A DNA stretch of 64,000 nt, from the NCBI GenBank assembly GCA_025362975.1, contig JANYES010000004.1, positions 165,989 through 229,988 on the forward strand, written 5' to 3'. The notes under the pieces are model-generated. The model worked only from the letters and a program-made list of their open reading frames with translations. It was not told the DNA's origin and did no database searches. Shown here one piece after another: positions 28,179 through 36,639 of the stretch. Source of the stretch: Alphaproteobacteria bacterium. Its GTDB lineage: Bacteria; Pseudomonadota; Alphaproteobacteria; Rickettsiales; SXRF01. How positions within the stretch are numbered: the stretch's first letter is position 1; the number at the start of each line of letters is the position of its first letter. The position numbers were made by a program, and so were the translations under genes.

Positions 28179-29045
28179 ATGGATAAAGATCCTTTTAAAG
28201 AGCAGCTTAGATCTGTCATCGAAGCAGCACTCGCTGAGGATATCGGCTCAGGGGATATTACGTCCGAATTGCTGATTCCTGAGGATGTGCAGGCGCAGAT
28301 GAGCTTTATCGCCCGCGAGGGAATGGTGGTGTGCGGCACGTCAGTGCCCGGCGAAGTGTACAAGCAGCTTAGCAGCGAAGTCGAAGTGGATGAAATATCC
28401 GATGACGGAACGCTAGTTCCGGCGGGTACGGTGCTGGTAAAAGTAGCGGGTCCGGCACGTAAAATCCTGACCGGCGAGCGCGTATGCCTGAACATCATGC
28501 AGCGCATGTGCGGTATCGCGACAATTACCCATGTCTACGCCGAAGCGGTGAAAGGCACGAAAGCCACGATTCTGGATACGCGCAAAACCATGCCCGGCAT
28601 GCGCCAGCTGGATAAATACGCGGTGCGCACCGGCGGCGGGCGCAACCACCGCATGGGGCTGGATGACATGGTACTCATTAAGGACAATCACGTGGAAATC
28701 GGCCTTCGCACAGGCGGACTTTCCATTGGCGAGCTTGTGGCCAAAGCCCGTCACGAAGTGGCGCAGAATATCCCCATCATTGTGGAGTGCGACACGTTGG
28801 AGCAGGTGGCGGAAGTGATCGCCGCAAAGCCGGATCGCATTTTGCTCGATAACATGAACACCCGCAAACTCAAGGAAGCAGTCAAGCTGGTAGCGGGCCG
28901 CGTGCCGTTGGAATCGTCGGGCGGGGTGACGCTGGAGATGGTGCGCGAGATTGCGGAAACCGGGGTGGACTTTATCTCCGTCGGTAAGCTTACGCACTCG
29001 GCACCTGCGGCGGATATCGGTGCCGACATCACCTATTATTCTTAA
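28179..29045 (+). CDS. nadC: Quinolinate (nicotinate-nucleotide) phosphoribosyltransferase
   Basis: 288 residues. Makes nicotinate mononucleotide from quinolinate and PRPP in de novo NAD synthesis. Typical blocks are LAEDIGSGDITS, NIMQRMCGIAT, DTRKTMPGMRQLDKYAV, GGGRNHRMGLDDMVLIKDNH and ESSGGVTLEM. nadA and nadB are not seen; the divergent gene is an SdhA-type flavoprotein 74 bases away. Confidence 0.97.
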   Translation: MDKDPFKEQLRSVIEAALAEDIGSGDITSELLIPEDVQAQMSFIAREGMVVCGTSVPGEVYKQLSSEVEVDEISDDGTLVPAGTVLVKVAGPARKILTGERVCLNIMQRMCGIATITHVYAEAVKGTKATILDTRKTMPGMRQLDKYAVRTGGGRNHRMGLDDMVLIKDNHVEIGLRTGGLSIGELVAKARHEVAQNIPIIVECDTLEQVAEVIAAKPDRILLDNMNTRKLKEAVKLVAGRVPLESSGGVTLEMVREIAETGVDFISVGKLTHSAPAADIGADITYYS

Positions 29046-29101
29046 GACTATATTTACCATGCGCGGCTATCATCGCGTTTTCATTGTGGTCGAGCGTTGA
29101 T

Positions 29102-29914
29102 ATGATTTCTGCCCATGATAATCATAACCGGCATTCAGGGTTTTCCCTGATCGAAATGGCTGTCGTCATCACGATCATCGGCTTGATTATCGGTAGTATC
29201 GTCGCCGGTGCTTCGATGATCCGCAATGCGCGCATCGCGCAAACCATCACGCAGCTTTCCCAGATATCCGACGGCATCAATCAATTCCGCGATAAATACC
29301 AGCAATTGCCGGGCGATATGTATAACGCGACGTCCTATTGGGGAACGAATGCTGCATGCCCGAGCCAGCCATCCACCAAACACAAGGATACTTGCAACGG
29401 CGACGGAAGCGGATATATCGAAAATGGAAATGAAAGCTTCTATGCATGGCAGCATCTTGCCGATGCTGGCATGATTAACGGCACTTATTCCGGATCATAC
29501 ACCGTGGGTACGCCAAGGCCAGGTGTGGATTGTCTCCCAGCAAGCATCGGCGGGTGCTTCGGCATAGGTTTCATACCGGCAAACCGGGGTGGCAGCTGGC
29601 AGCTATGGGCGGACCATTATCCAAGGCTTGTACCAATTCATATTGTTTCGCTGGGCAATATCATGACGTCGCACAGCTATGAAGAACCATACCCGCCGCT
29701 GACAGGAAGCGACGTGCGCGATATCGACGCCAAGATTGACGACGGCGCACCCGCCACGGGAAATATCACCACACGTCCGGGCTATTGCCTTCCTATCGCC
29801 GGGGAACCTTGTTTTTACCCAAGCCCCTGCATTACGGATGCAACCGAGACAGCATTGTACAACACGGCGACTTTTGGTGACCCTTGCAACCTTGATTTCA
29901 CGTTGAGTTTCTAA
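29102..29914 (+). CDS. Type IV pilin-like/pseudopilin protein 1
   Basis: 270 residues from the ATG at 29102. Prepilin peptidase site G-FSLIEM, followed by the hydrophobic helix AVVITIIGLIIGSIVAGASM. The globular part has the LPGD motif (KYQQLPGDMYNA), a Cys-framed CNGDGSG loop, AWQHLADAGMI and DAKIDDGAP, all shared with the next two genes. Acidic loops such as NGDG suggest calcium binding, as in type II secretion pseudopilins. Convergent (abutting) with the two minus-strand paralogues. No ATPase, platform protein or prepilin peptidase is in the window. Confidence 0.85.
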   Translation: MISAHDNHNRHSGFSLIEMAVVITIIGLIIGSIVAGASMIRNARIAQTITQLSQISDGINQFRDKYQQLPGDMYNATSYWGTNAACPSQPSTKHKDTCNGDGSGYIENGNESFYAWQHLADAGMINGTYSGSYTVGTPRPGVDCLPASIGGCFGIGFIPANRGGSWQLWADHYPRLVPIHIVSLGNIMTSHSYEEPYPPLTGSDVRDIDAKIDDGAPATGNITTRPGYCLPIAGEPCFYPSPCITDATETALYNTATFGDPCNLDFTLSF

Positions 29915-30712
29915 TTACATTCCCAGCAGGAATATCAATGAGCACGTGTAGGTGCCATTGGTCGTAGTGACATAACTCTGCGCGGTTTGCGTGGTGTCGT
30001 TGGTAGTGCAGGTAGGAAGCTGCAAGGTGCGCCATGCGCGCACGATGCCGGTGCCGGGCATGCCATCGTCGATCTTCTGGTCAATGGCGAAAGCTTCGGA
30101 TGAAGACAACACCGGCGCGCGCGCCATGTTATTGGCGACATACCCGCCGAGCGTCAGGATATGGCCGTATTTATCGCCCCAGAGCCTCGTGCTGGTGGTG
30201 GTCAGGCTGTAATAAAGCAAGGTCCAGCCCGAGCCGGGAAGGGAGGAAGAGGGTATGTTGATCCCGGGCCTGCCTTCGATCAGCGCGCCGGGATTGACAG
30301 TGCCGGGATAACCGAGAGATAGCATGCCCGCGTTAGCCATTTGCTGCCACGCGCGGAACCATTCCTGCGTATTGGACAAGCTACCGTTGAAATCGCTGCT
30401 GCCGATAGTACCATTACCGTCACCGTTGCAGGTGGGAACTTTGGGGGTAATGGTCACAGGCGAATTTGGGCAGGTCGTGTCGGAACCCCACATGCTTTCG
30501 GCATTATTCATATCGCCGGGGAGTGCCAGGAATTTATCTTTGAATTCGTTGACTGACTTCACGTAAAAATCGTATTCGCCGATCATGGTTTGGATGTGGG
30601 CGGATCGGATCATCGTAACTGCCGTAAAGATAGCGCCAACGATGAGGCCAATAATCGTCATCACGATGGCCATTTCCAGCAATGTAAAACCTTTGTCGCG
30701 TGTGCGCATCAT
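29915..30712 (-). CDS. Type IV pilin-like/pseudopilin protein 2
   Basis: 265 residues starting at the ATG at 30712, which overlaps the stop of the upstream paralogue (ATGA), favoured over the longer frame from 30739. Prepilin motif G-FTLLEM, hydrophobic helix AIVMTIIGLIVGAIFTAVTM, then FLALPGDMNNA, CNGDGNG, AWQQMANAGML, DQKIDDGMP and a C-terminal Cys pair. It belongs to the same family as its neighbours at 29102 and 30709, and with the latter forms an operon. Confidence 0.85.
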   Translation of the reverse strand: MMRTRDKGFTLLEMAIVMTIIGLIVGAIFTAVTMIRSAHIQTMIGEYDFYVKSVNEFKDKFLALPGDMNNAESMWGSDTTCPNSPVTITPKVPTCNGDGNGTIGSSDFNGSLSNTQEWFRAWQQMANAGMLSLGYPGTVNPGALIEGRPGINIPSSSLPGSGWTLLYYSLTTTSTRLWGDKYGHILTLGGYVANNMARAPVLSSSEAFAIDQKIDDGMPGTGIVRAWRTLQLPTCTTNDTTQTAQSYVTTTNGTYTCSLIFLLGM

Positions 30713-31497
30713 AACCCCGTGAGGAAAAATAGCCCGCATGCGGGTGATTTGTAATTATTATTGTAAGTCGAGCTGGCAGCGGTATCGGACGTGGTGCAGT
30801 TGGGCATGATCGCGGATTTCGCCGTCATCACGCTCCCGCTGGCGGGCAAGCCGTCATCCATTTTCGCATCGACCATGTAAGCTTCTTCGGGCAGCAGGAA
30901 CGAACCGCGCGCATAATCGCCGGTGCGCTTGGTGCCCACAACGATCATGTGGTTATACAGCGCCTGAAAATAATTTGGGTCGGCGGTGAAGTTCTGCGGC
31001 TGAACGTACAGCACAGTGTACCCACCGTTTTCATAGAGCGATGCAGGAACGTTAGTGCCGGGCAGCGCTTCGTAGGTGCTGCCGGTGCCTGCCATGCCGG
31101 TGAATGTGAGCTTGATGAACCCGGCATCGGAAAGTTGCTGCCATGCGGTGAAGAGTTCGGAATCGCGGGTGGTGCCAAGCCAGCGGTCGGCGATATGGCC
31201 GTTGCCGTCGCCGTTGCAGGTTTTGGTGGCGGGGAGGGTGGAATAAGCGGGGGTAGGGCAGCCGGTGGCCGAGCCCCAGAAATTTTCTGCATCGGGGAAG
31301 TCGCCGGGCAGGTAATGGTATTTATCCTTGAACGATTGCATGGCGTTGGAGTAAGTTTCGATGTCACTCATCAGGCTTTGCAGCTTGGCATTTTTGATGG
31401 CCGTAGAACCAGCGAGGATGCCGCCCACCAGCAAGGCGATGATCGTCAGCACGATGGCAAGCTCGACAATGGTAAAACCTTGATGATTTTTATGCAT
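30709..31497 (-). CDS. Type IV pilin-like/pseudopilin protein 3
   Basis: 262 residues. Prepilin motif G-FTIVEL, helix AIVLTIIALLVGGILAGSTA, then YHYLPGDFPDAENFW, CNGDGNGHI, AWQQLSDAGFI and DAKMDDGLPASG. The C-terminal MPNCTTSDTA is nearly repeated in paralogue 2 (LPTCTTNDTTQ), pointing to tandem duplication. First gene of the minus-strand pseudopilin pair and divergent from fur. Confidence 0.86.
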   Translation of the reverse strand: MHKNHQGFTIVELAIVLTIIALLVGGILAGSTAIKNAKLQSLMSDIETYSNAMQSFKDKYHYLPGDFPDAENFWGSATGCPTPAYSTLPATKTCNGDGNGHIADRWLGTTRDSELFTAWQQLSDAGFIKLTFTGMAGTGSTYEALPGTNVPASLYENGGYTVLYVQPQNFTADPNYFQALYNHMIVVGTKRTGDYARGSFLLPEEAYMVDAKMDDGLPASGSVMTAKSAIMPNCTTSDTAASSTYNNNYKSPACGLFFLTGL

Positions 31498-31656
31498 TTT
31501 TTGGCTATACGAGGCTGGATTGCGCGATTACTGGCCAGTATAGGCTTAAGGTGTTAAAAAACGGTTGTCATATTGGTATCTTAGGCAGCAAGACTTGCCT
31601 TACAGGAAATTCTGTGTAGATTGCTGCTAACAGTTGAAGAAACGAAAGGGACGAGC

Positions 31657-32082
31657 TTGCGGGATAACGTATCCAGAATCGAGGCGAAATGCATCGAGAA
31701 GGGCCTCAAGATGACGGGCCAGCGCCGCATTATTGCCAAGGTCCTGTCGGAGTCGACAGACCATCCGGACGTTGAGATGCTATATCAGCGCGCCGTGATC
31801 GCCGATCGGCATATCAGCATCGCCACCGTTTACCGCACCGTAAAATTATTTGAAGAAGCGGGCATCACCCAGCGCCACGATTTCGGCGACGGGCGCTCGC
31901 GTTACGAGGAAACGTCGGAAGAACATCACGATCACCTGATCGATTTGAAAACCGGCAAGGTGATTGAATTCACCAGTGAAGAAATTGAAGTATTGCAGCA
32001 AACCATCGCTAAAAAGCTAGGCTATCGTCTTGTGGACCACCGCCTTGAACTTTTCGCAGTGCCGCTGGACTCGAACGGATAA
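31657..32082 (+). CDS. fur: Ferric uptake regulator family repressor
   Basis: About 141 residues. Winged helix with GLKMTGQRRIIAKVL, DHPDVEMLYQRA and SIATVYRTVKLFEEAGI (recognition helix), then the metal-binding dimerisation domain with HHDHLIDLKTGKVIEF. The C-terminal CxxC zinc pairs of gamma-proteobacterial Fur are absent, as in many alphaproteobacterial Fur/Mur proteins; Irr is less likely without its HxH-type haem motif. The TTG at 31657 is chosen since GAAAGGGACGAG precedes it and it fits family N-termini; an in-frame TTG at 31621 is the alternative. Followed after 2 bases by olsB. Confidence 0.9.
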   Translation: MRDNVSRIEAKCIEKGLKMTGQRRIIAKVLSESTDHPDVEMLYQRAVIADRHISIATVYRTVKLFEEAGITQRHDFGDGRSRYEETSEEHHDHLIDLKTGKVIEFTSEEIEVLQQTIAKKLGYRLVDHRLELFAVPLDSNG

Positions 32083-32084
32083 TA

Positions 32085-32897
32085 ATGCTCGCCATCAAAC
32101 CCCCCTCATCACTTCACGACCTCGGTCGCCCTGTTGCGGGCAACCTTGAAGTCATCATCGCCAGCAAACCCGAAGAGATCGAAGCCGCCCAGCGGTTGCG
32201 TTACCGCGTGTTCTGCGAAGAAATGGGAGCGAAGCCCAGCAAGGAAATCGAGCTATCGAAACGCGACATGGATGCTTTCGACGACGTGTGCGACCATTTG
32301 CTGGTCGTTGAGCACCAAGGCGACGGCGAAGCCATCGTTGTCGGCACGTACCGCTTATTGCGCCGTGCCGCCATGGCGAAAATCGGCCGATTTTACAGTG
32401 AAAGCGAATACGATATCAGCGCCGTGGCCACGTATTTCAAAGGCGAAATCCTCGAAGTGGGCCGTTCCTGCGTTGACCCAAAATTCCGTAATCGCGCCGT
32501 GATGCAGCTTCTATGGCGCGGCATCGGCGCTTATGTGGCACGTTTCGACTGCGCTGTCATGTTCGGTTGCGCCAGCTTCCACGGCACTGACCCGATGGTG
32601 CACGCGCAGGCGCTTTCTTACCTGTTCCACTACCACACCGCCCCGAAAGAACTCTGCCCGGTGGCGCTGCCGGAACGTTTTGTGAACATGAACCTGATGC
32701 CTAAGGAAGAGATCAACGTGAAAGAAGCGTTCTCGGCCTTACCGGCACTCATTAAGGGCTACCTGCGCCTCAGCGGCTATATCGGCCTCGGCGCCGTCAT
32801 CGACCCGGATTACAACACCACCGACGTCAGCATCGTCGTCAAAACCGATCTCGTCACCGAAAAATACGCCCAGCGTTACGGGACACTGGCGGATTGA
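32085..32897 (+). CDS. olsB: L-ornithine N-alpha-acyltransferase (ornithine lipid synthesis)
   Basis: 270 residues, GNAT-like fold. It adds a 3-hydroxy-fatty acid from acyl-ACP to ornithine to make lyso-ornithine lipid. Family features: QRLRYRVFCEEMGA near the N-terminus, DAFDDVCDHLLVV, VGTYRLLRR, LEVGRSCVDPKFRNR, LWRGIGAYV and FGCASFHGTDP. It sits between fur (2-base gap) and olsA (4-base overlap). The fur coupling suggests that this membrane-lipid pathway is expressed with metal regulation, which is not the usual arrangement. Confidence 0.93.
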   Translation: MLAIKPPSSLHDLGRPVAGNLEVIIASKPEEIEAAQRLRYRVFCEEMGAKPSKEIELSKRDMDAFDDVCDHLLVVEHQGDGEAIVVGTYRLLRRAAMAKIGRFYSESEYDISAVATYFKGEILEVGRSCVDPKFRNRAVMQLLWRGIGAYVARFDCAVMFGCASFHGTDPMVHAQALSYLFHYHTAPKELCPVALPERFVNMNLMPKEEINVKEAFSALPALIKGYLRLSGYIGLGAVIDPDYNTTDVSIVVKTDLVTEKYAQRYGTLAD

Positions 32898-33733
32898 TGC
32901 TCGGCAACTGCAAGGCAGCGATTAAACTGGTGCTCTTGCTTGCGTGGCTCGCTTTCGGCATGATTCCGCTCTTCATCGCTTATAAGCTCAAAAAATACCA
33001 TGTACGCGACTGGGTGATGAGTGTGGGCAGCAGCGTGATTCTCAAGATTCTCGGCATCCGCGTGCATGTCACCGGCAGCCCGGCGGAAATCCGCCCGCTC
33101 TTACTTGTCAGCAATCACATTACCTATCTCGATATCTGGGTGCTCAACAGCAAAGCCTATGTGCATTTCACGCCTAAGATCGAAATCAGCAAATGGCCCT
33201 TCATCCGCTCCATTACCAATATGAGCGGCTCGGTTTACGTTGAGCGGCAAGCAAGCCGCATCAGCGACGGCAGGACAAAGCTCGCGGCCGCGCTTGCCAA
33301 GGGCGAAATGATCTGCCTGTTCCCGGAAGCCACGACCGGCAATGGTCTGCGTGTGCTGCCCTATAAATCCAGCTTTTTCAGCCTGACCGAAGAGCCCATC
33401 GACGGCAAAGAACTCACCGTGCAGCCGATTGCCATCACCTACAGCTACATTCGCGGATTACCGGTCGATACCACCCAGTGGCCCAATATTGCATGGTACG
33501 GGGATATGGAATTGATGCCCCATCTATGGAACCTGCTTAAAATGACGCCCATCGACGCCGAGCTGGTGTTCCTCAGCCCCACCACCCTTGCCCTGCACGG
33601 GGATCGCAAAAAATTAGCTGCCCATTGTCAGAAACTAACTGAAGAAGCCATCGAAACCCTTCGTGGCCGCCAGCGCCATGCGCCTGTAAAAAAGCACAGT
33701 TTCAACCCCCGTTCGGTGCGGGTGAAAGACTGA
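32894..33733 (+). CDS. olsA: Lyso-ornithine lipid O-acyltransferase (PlsC family)
   Basis: 279 residues. N-terminal membrane helix (LVLLLAWLAFGMIPLFIAYKL), then the acyltransferase domain with the catalytic NHxxxxD (SNHITYLDIW), the KIEISKWPF block and the glycerolipid motif FPEATTGNGL. Completes ornithine lipid by adding the second acyl chain, and may also act on lysophosphatidate. Overlaps olsB by ATGA, which makes the OlsA assignment better than plain PlsC. The C-terminus is basic (RGRQRHAPVKKHSF). Confidence 0.92.
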   Translation: MMLGNCKAAIKLVLLLAWLAFGMIPLFIAYKLKKYHVRDWVMSVGSSVILKILGIRVHVTGSPAEIRPLLLVSNHITYLDIWVLNSKAYVHFTPKIEISKWPFIRSITNMSGSVYVERQASRISDGRTKLAAALAKGEMICLFPEATTGNGLRVLPYKSSFFSLTEEPIDGKELTVQPIAITYSYIRGLPVDTTQWPNIAWYGDMELMPHLWNLLKMTPIDAELVFLSPTTLALHGDRKKLAAHCQKLTEEAIETLRGRQRHAPVKKHSFNPRSVRVKD

Positions 33734-33831
33734 AATTAGATTGCATTTTAACTAAATCCGGACGTTAGTTAACGGGCGGTTAATATCCGCGGCCGTATAC
33801 TAAAAGCTACATCCCATCTCAGGAGCTGCTT

Positions 33832-34212
33832 ATGGTTTCATCCATCGATATTTCACTTTCCGGTTTGAATGCGTCCAGCAAGCGCCTTGAAGTGAGCGCC
33901 AACAATATCGCCAACCAGTTCAGCACAAAAAGCGCCGATAGCAGCGGTCAGGTGAGCGACACCCCGTACACGCCCCAGCGAGTCGATACGATATCGCTCA
34001 GCTCAGGCGGCGTCGCAGCGCAGGTAAACAACATTAACCCGGCCAGCACTGCCGCGCCGGATGCGGAGGGCAACATCACGCAGCAGCCCAACGTAGATCA
34101 GGCAGACCAATTAGTGCAGTTGAACATTGCGTCCTATGATTTCAAAGCGAACCTGAAAGCGATTCAGGCGCAGGACAACAATTTCAAAAGCCTGCTCGAC
34201 ATCTTAAGCTGA
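33832..34212 (+). CDS. FlgC-like flagellar basal-body rod protein, stand-alone
   Basis: 126 residues. The N-terminus SLSGLNASSKRLEVSANNIAN matches the flagellar rod signature (ANNIAN), and the C-terminus VDQADQLVQLNIASYDFKANLKAIQAQD matches the flg_bbr_C helix, so both terminal helices that pack in the rod are present with a shortened middle. Ribosome-binding site CAGGAG. No other flagellar gene is adjacent; flgB, fliE and flgG normally accompany flgC. It may be a divergent rod subunit or a flgC-derived protein kept for another use. A 98-base leader contains an 8-bp inverted repeat (33748-33772). Confidence 0.82.
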   Translation: MVSSIDISLSGLNASSKRLEVSANNIANQFSTKSADSSGQVSDTPYTPQRVDTISLSSGGVAAQVNNINPASTAAPDAEGNITQQPNVDQADQLVQLNIASYDFKANLKAIQAQDNNFKSLLDILS

Positions 34213-34216
34213 CAAT

Positions 34217-34474
34217 CTAAACGGTAGGGAATTTTTCTTTGGGTTTTGCCATCGGCAGTCCGGTGGGCACCCTTGGTTCATCCGGTGCGGGCACGCTGCC
34301 AGCTTCGGATACGAATAAAGCGGAAAGCACACGGTCTAGACGTTCTTTGGAAAAGTCGGGAGTAGCGAATTCCTGGGAGGTGGCGGCAAGTAGCTTCAGA
34401 TTATTTTCAGACCGAGCGCGGCCAGCACTGATTCTGTCTCTCAACCCTGCAACCCGTGTCGATACATCAACCAC
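34217..34474 (-). CDS. Small unknown protein, 85 residues
   Basis: Starts at GTG 34474 with GAGG seven bases upstream. Hydrophilic helix (RVAGLRDRISAGRARSENN) followed by a short predicted helix (KERLDRVLSALFV) and a Pro-rich tail. No signal peptide. Convergent with the rod-like gene, 4 bases apart. The opposite-strand frame over the same region is Ser/Arg-rich and less credible. Family unknown. Confidence 0.5.
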   Translation of the reverse strand: MVDVSTRVAGLRDRISAGRARSENNLKLLAATSQEFATPDFSKERLDRVLSALFVSEAGSVPAPDEPRVPTGLPMAKPKEKFPTV

Positions 34475-34560
34475 TAGCTGAACCTCTACATTGCTGACTT
34501 ACTAAACCATGCATACCACAGTTTTCGAGCAAATGCAAATGGACGAGGGTGCAAACAATT

Positions 34561-35094
34561 ATGCTTAAAAATAGTGATATTAGCCCATGTACTTTATCGG
34601 CAGATCAGTTATCCTGTTTGGCGTTCAATCGTCAGAATGAGAATAACATGCTCGAAAACAAGCTTAATCGCTCCCACGAACGCCTTCAGGAATATTGGGA
34701 AAAAATAAAAGATAATCGTCATTATCCCAGCGAAAACGAAATAAATCCAGATGATCTTGAGGATATCTGGGCTTCCTGTTTCTTAGTCAGTATTGACGAC
34801 GTCACCCGCCGCCTTGGCTATCGCTACAGCTATCTGGGCGAAGATCTGATCGAAGCTTACGGCGACGACATCAGCAATCCCGATATCGCTATGAAGCTCG
34901 TCTCCACCTCCAATTCCGGAATGATCGAGAAATTCGATGAGGTTATCCGCACGGAAGTGCCCGTGATCGACGAGTCGGAATTCGTAAACCTTAAGCATTT
35001 AAAAGTACGGTACAGAACTTGCTTATTGCCACTCGGGACCAAAAGCGGTGCAGTCTCCCACATTATCGGCTGCATGCGCTGGAGGGTCTATTAA
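34561..35094 (+). CDS. PAS-domain protein (PAS_5 type)
   Basis: About 177 residues. The pattern LQEYWEKIKDNRHYPSE, then INPDDLEDIWASCFLVSI, YRYSYLGEDLIEAYGDD and a C-terminal VRYRTCLLPLGTKSG corresponds to the PAS_5 family frequent in alphaproteobacteria, where a lone PAS domain is encoded with little else. It probably senses a small ligand or mediates binding. No kinase or cyclase domain is attached. Start: ATG 34561; GTG 34549 and ATG 34649 are possible. Followed closely by the 147-residue gene. Confidence 0.75.
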   Translation: MLKNSDISPCTLSADQLSCLAFNRQNENNMLENKLNRSHERLQEYWEKIKDNRHYPSENEINPDDLEDIWASCFLVSIDDVTRRLGYRYSYLGEDLIEAYGDDISNPDIAMKLVSTSNSGMIEKFDEVIRTEVPVIDESEFVNLKHLKVRYRTCLLPLGTKSGAVSHIIGCMRWRVY

Positions 35095-35100
35095 GCTCTT

Positions 35101-35544
35101 ATGTCGGGAAAAGTGGCAAACATGAAGAATTTCAAGCCCATTACCTTCGTCCATAAAGACGTGCTGGATAGGCAGGTCAGCAAATACCGCGTCTACACCG
35201 ACCATAAAAATTACATCATCGTAGAAGCTGACAACGCGCAGAGCGCGTTTGAAAAATGCGGCGTCATCAATCCGCAGCGCCTCCTGAAAGATGATCTTTT
35301 CCTCGATAACGTCGTGTCGCTGGAAAGCCATTTGCTGGTGCCGATGGCGGCAACGACGGTCGATAAAAAAGAAGAAATGGCCGCTGTGCCGCTAGAGCAA
35401 GCGGTGGTTGCAGCCGCGGCTGTTGCGGCGTCTTCAAACGATGTCCCGGCGGTCGACGCGCCAGAAGCGGATGTCCCCGCCGATATGCCGGTGCCGGACG
35501 GCGCACTCAGCAGCGACGACGTCAACAAGCTCCTCAATCAATAA
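35101..35544 (+). CDS. Unknown protein with Ala-rich linker and FliM-like C-terminal motif
   Basis: 147 residues. The N-terminal 75 residues form a compact region (KYRVYTDHKNYIIVEADNA, AFEKCGVINPQRLL). A low-complexity Ala/Val linker follows (QAVVAAAAVAASS), and the protein ends in LSSDDVNKLLNQ. This end resembles the LSQDEIDALLN peptide at the N-terminus of FliM, which binds phospho-CheY, so it may be a docking peptide. Six bases after the PAS gene, so the two probably work together. No family assigned. Confidence 0.65.
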   Translation: MSGKVANMKNFKPITFVHKDVLDRQVSKYRVYTDHKNYIIVEADNAQSAFEKCGVINPQRLLKDDLFLDNVVSLESHLLVPMAATTVDKKEEMAAVPLEQAVVAAAAVAASSNDVPAVDAPEADVPADMPVPDGALSSDDVNKLLNQ

Positions 35545-35578
35545 TTATATTCTGGCAATAATTACTTTCTAGCAATAA

Positions 35579-36400
35579 TTATTTCTTCGGGCGGTTTTTA
35601 AACGGATAGGCCATCTGTGCAAAGAAGCTATGCGGCATGTCCTTGTCGGTGGTGCCGTAATGCTGCGGCAGTTCGCCCTCAGGCATGTAGAACGTGCCGA
35701 AAATAATATCCAGCAGCGGGAAGGTGGGGGCGAAGTTTTTATCCATGCCTTCTTCCTGCGACGTATGGTGCCAGCGGTGAAACACCGGGCTGGAAAACAA
35801 ATAGCGGAACGGCCCAAACGTCCAGTTCAAATTCGCGTGCACCATGGCGGAATAAATCAGGTTAAACACCCCCATCAGCCCCACGGATTCCGGCGAAAAC
35901 CCTATAATAAGCATCATCGCGTCCACAAGCGTAAAAGTCAGCCACACATTGACCGGGTGGAACCGGTACGTCGAATGCCAGTCCACCATTGTAGGCGAAT
36001 GATGGATTGCATGAAAACGCCACATTTCCCTGCCGTGAAACCAGCGATGGGTCCAGTACAGGATGAAATCCGACACAAGGAAAATAACCGCCGCCTGCAC
36101 CCAAACGGGCCAGCGCGACAACGGCCCGAAGCCGAATTCGAGATAGTATTTAATCTGCGCTGGCGATTCGCTGTGAAACAGCATAATAATGCCCAGCGAC
36201 AAATACCCCGCCTGCACAAAGCGCGTCAGAATAGGTAAAGCAAGGAAATACACCACATCCGTGATTTGCGCTTTCTTGAACCATGACTGTCCGGGATTGC
36301 ACGGCATCAGCCGCTCGCCTATGCCGAAGACAACAAAAAATCCTGCCATCCAGATGAGCATTTCGGCAGATGAGTTGAGAATTGCGTTGAGCAGGTCCAT
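35579..36400 (-). CDS. Sterol desaturase/fatty acid hydroxylase family membrane protein
   Basis: 273 residues, about four to five membrane helices. The histidine-rich di-iron motifs are intact: HRWFH, HAIHH and HRWHHTSQ, plus a DWHSTYRFHP segment. Members hydroxylate or desaturate acyl chains, carotenoids or sterols at the membrane, but the substrate cannot be read from sequence. Alphaproteobacterial homologues are often unassigned. Stands alone; convergent with the 147-residue gene. Confidence 0.88.
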   Translation of the reverse strand: MDLLNAILNSSAEMLIWMAGFFVVFGIGERLMPCNPGQSWFKKAQITDVVYFLALPILTRFVQAGYLSLGIIMLFHSESPAQIKYYLEFGFGPLSRWPVWVQAAVIFLVSDFILYWTHRWFHGREMWRFHAIHHSPTMVDWHSTYRFHPVNVWLTFTLVDAMMLIIGFSPESVGLMGVFNLIYSAMVHANLNWTFGPFRYLFSSPVFHRWHHTSQEEGMDKNFAPTFPLLDIIFGTFYMPEGELPQHYGTTDKDMPHSFFAQMAYPFKNRPKK

Positions 36401-36483
36401 AAAACGAAAATAGCCCTAAAGGCTTTAAAAAAGGTAAAGCGGCTGTGCTCATTCTAACAAATAAGCCTATTACAAAAACACAG

Positions 36484-36639
36484 ATGAACGATGCAGCGCG
36501 GCAGCGTGTGGTGATCGCAAGGAAGAAAACAGTCGAAGCCGCTGTGCCGGAGGAGATCAGGAAAGCCCTATGGGCGGCGGAGTTGCCTCATAAATTTACA
36601 TCCAAAATCACACGCGAAGATCGTGCCGCCGAACGCTAG
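36484..36639 (+). CDS. Small basic unknown protein
   Basis: 51 residues from ATG 36484 (the frame is open from GTG 36445). Basic and helical ([28 protein letters not shown]). Ends at TAG 36637-36639, sharing CTAG with the stop of the convergent DUF1289 gene, an economy seen at several gene pairs here. DUF1674-like succinate dehydrogenase assembly factors end in a similar acidic-basic way, but the match is not good enough to assign. Confidence 0.4.
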   Translation: MNDAARQRVVIARKKTVEAAVPEEIRKALWAAELPHKFTSKITREDRAAER

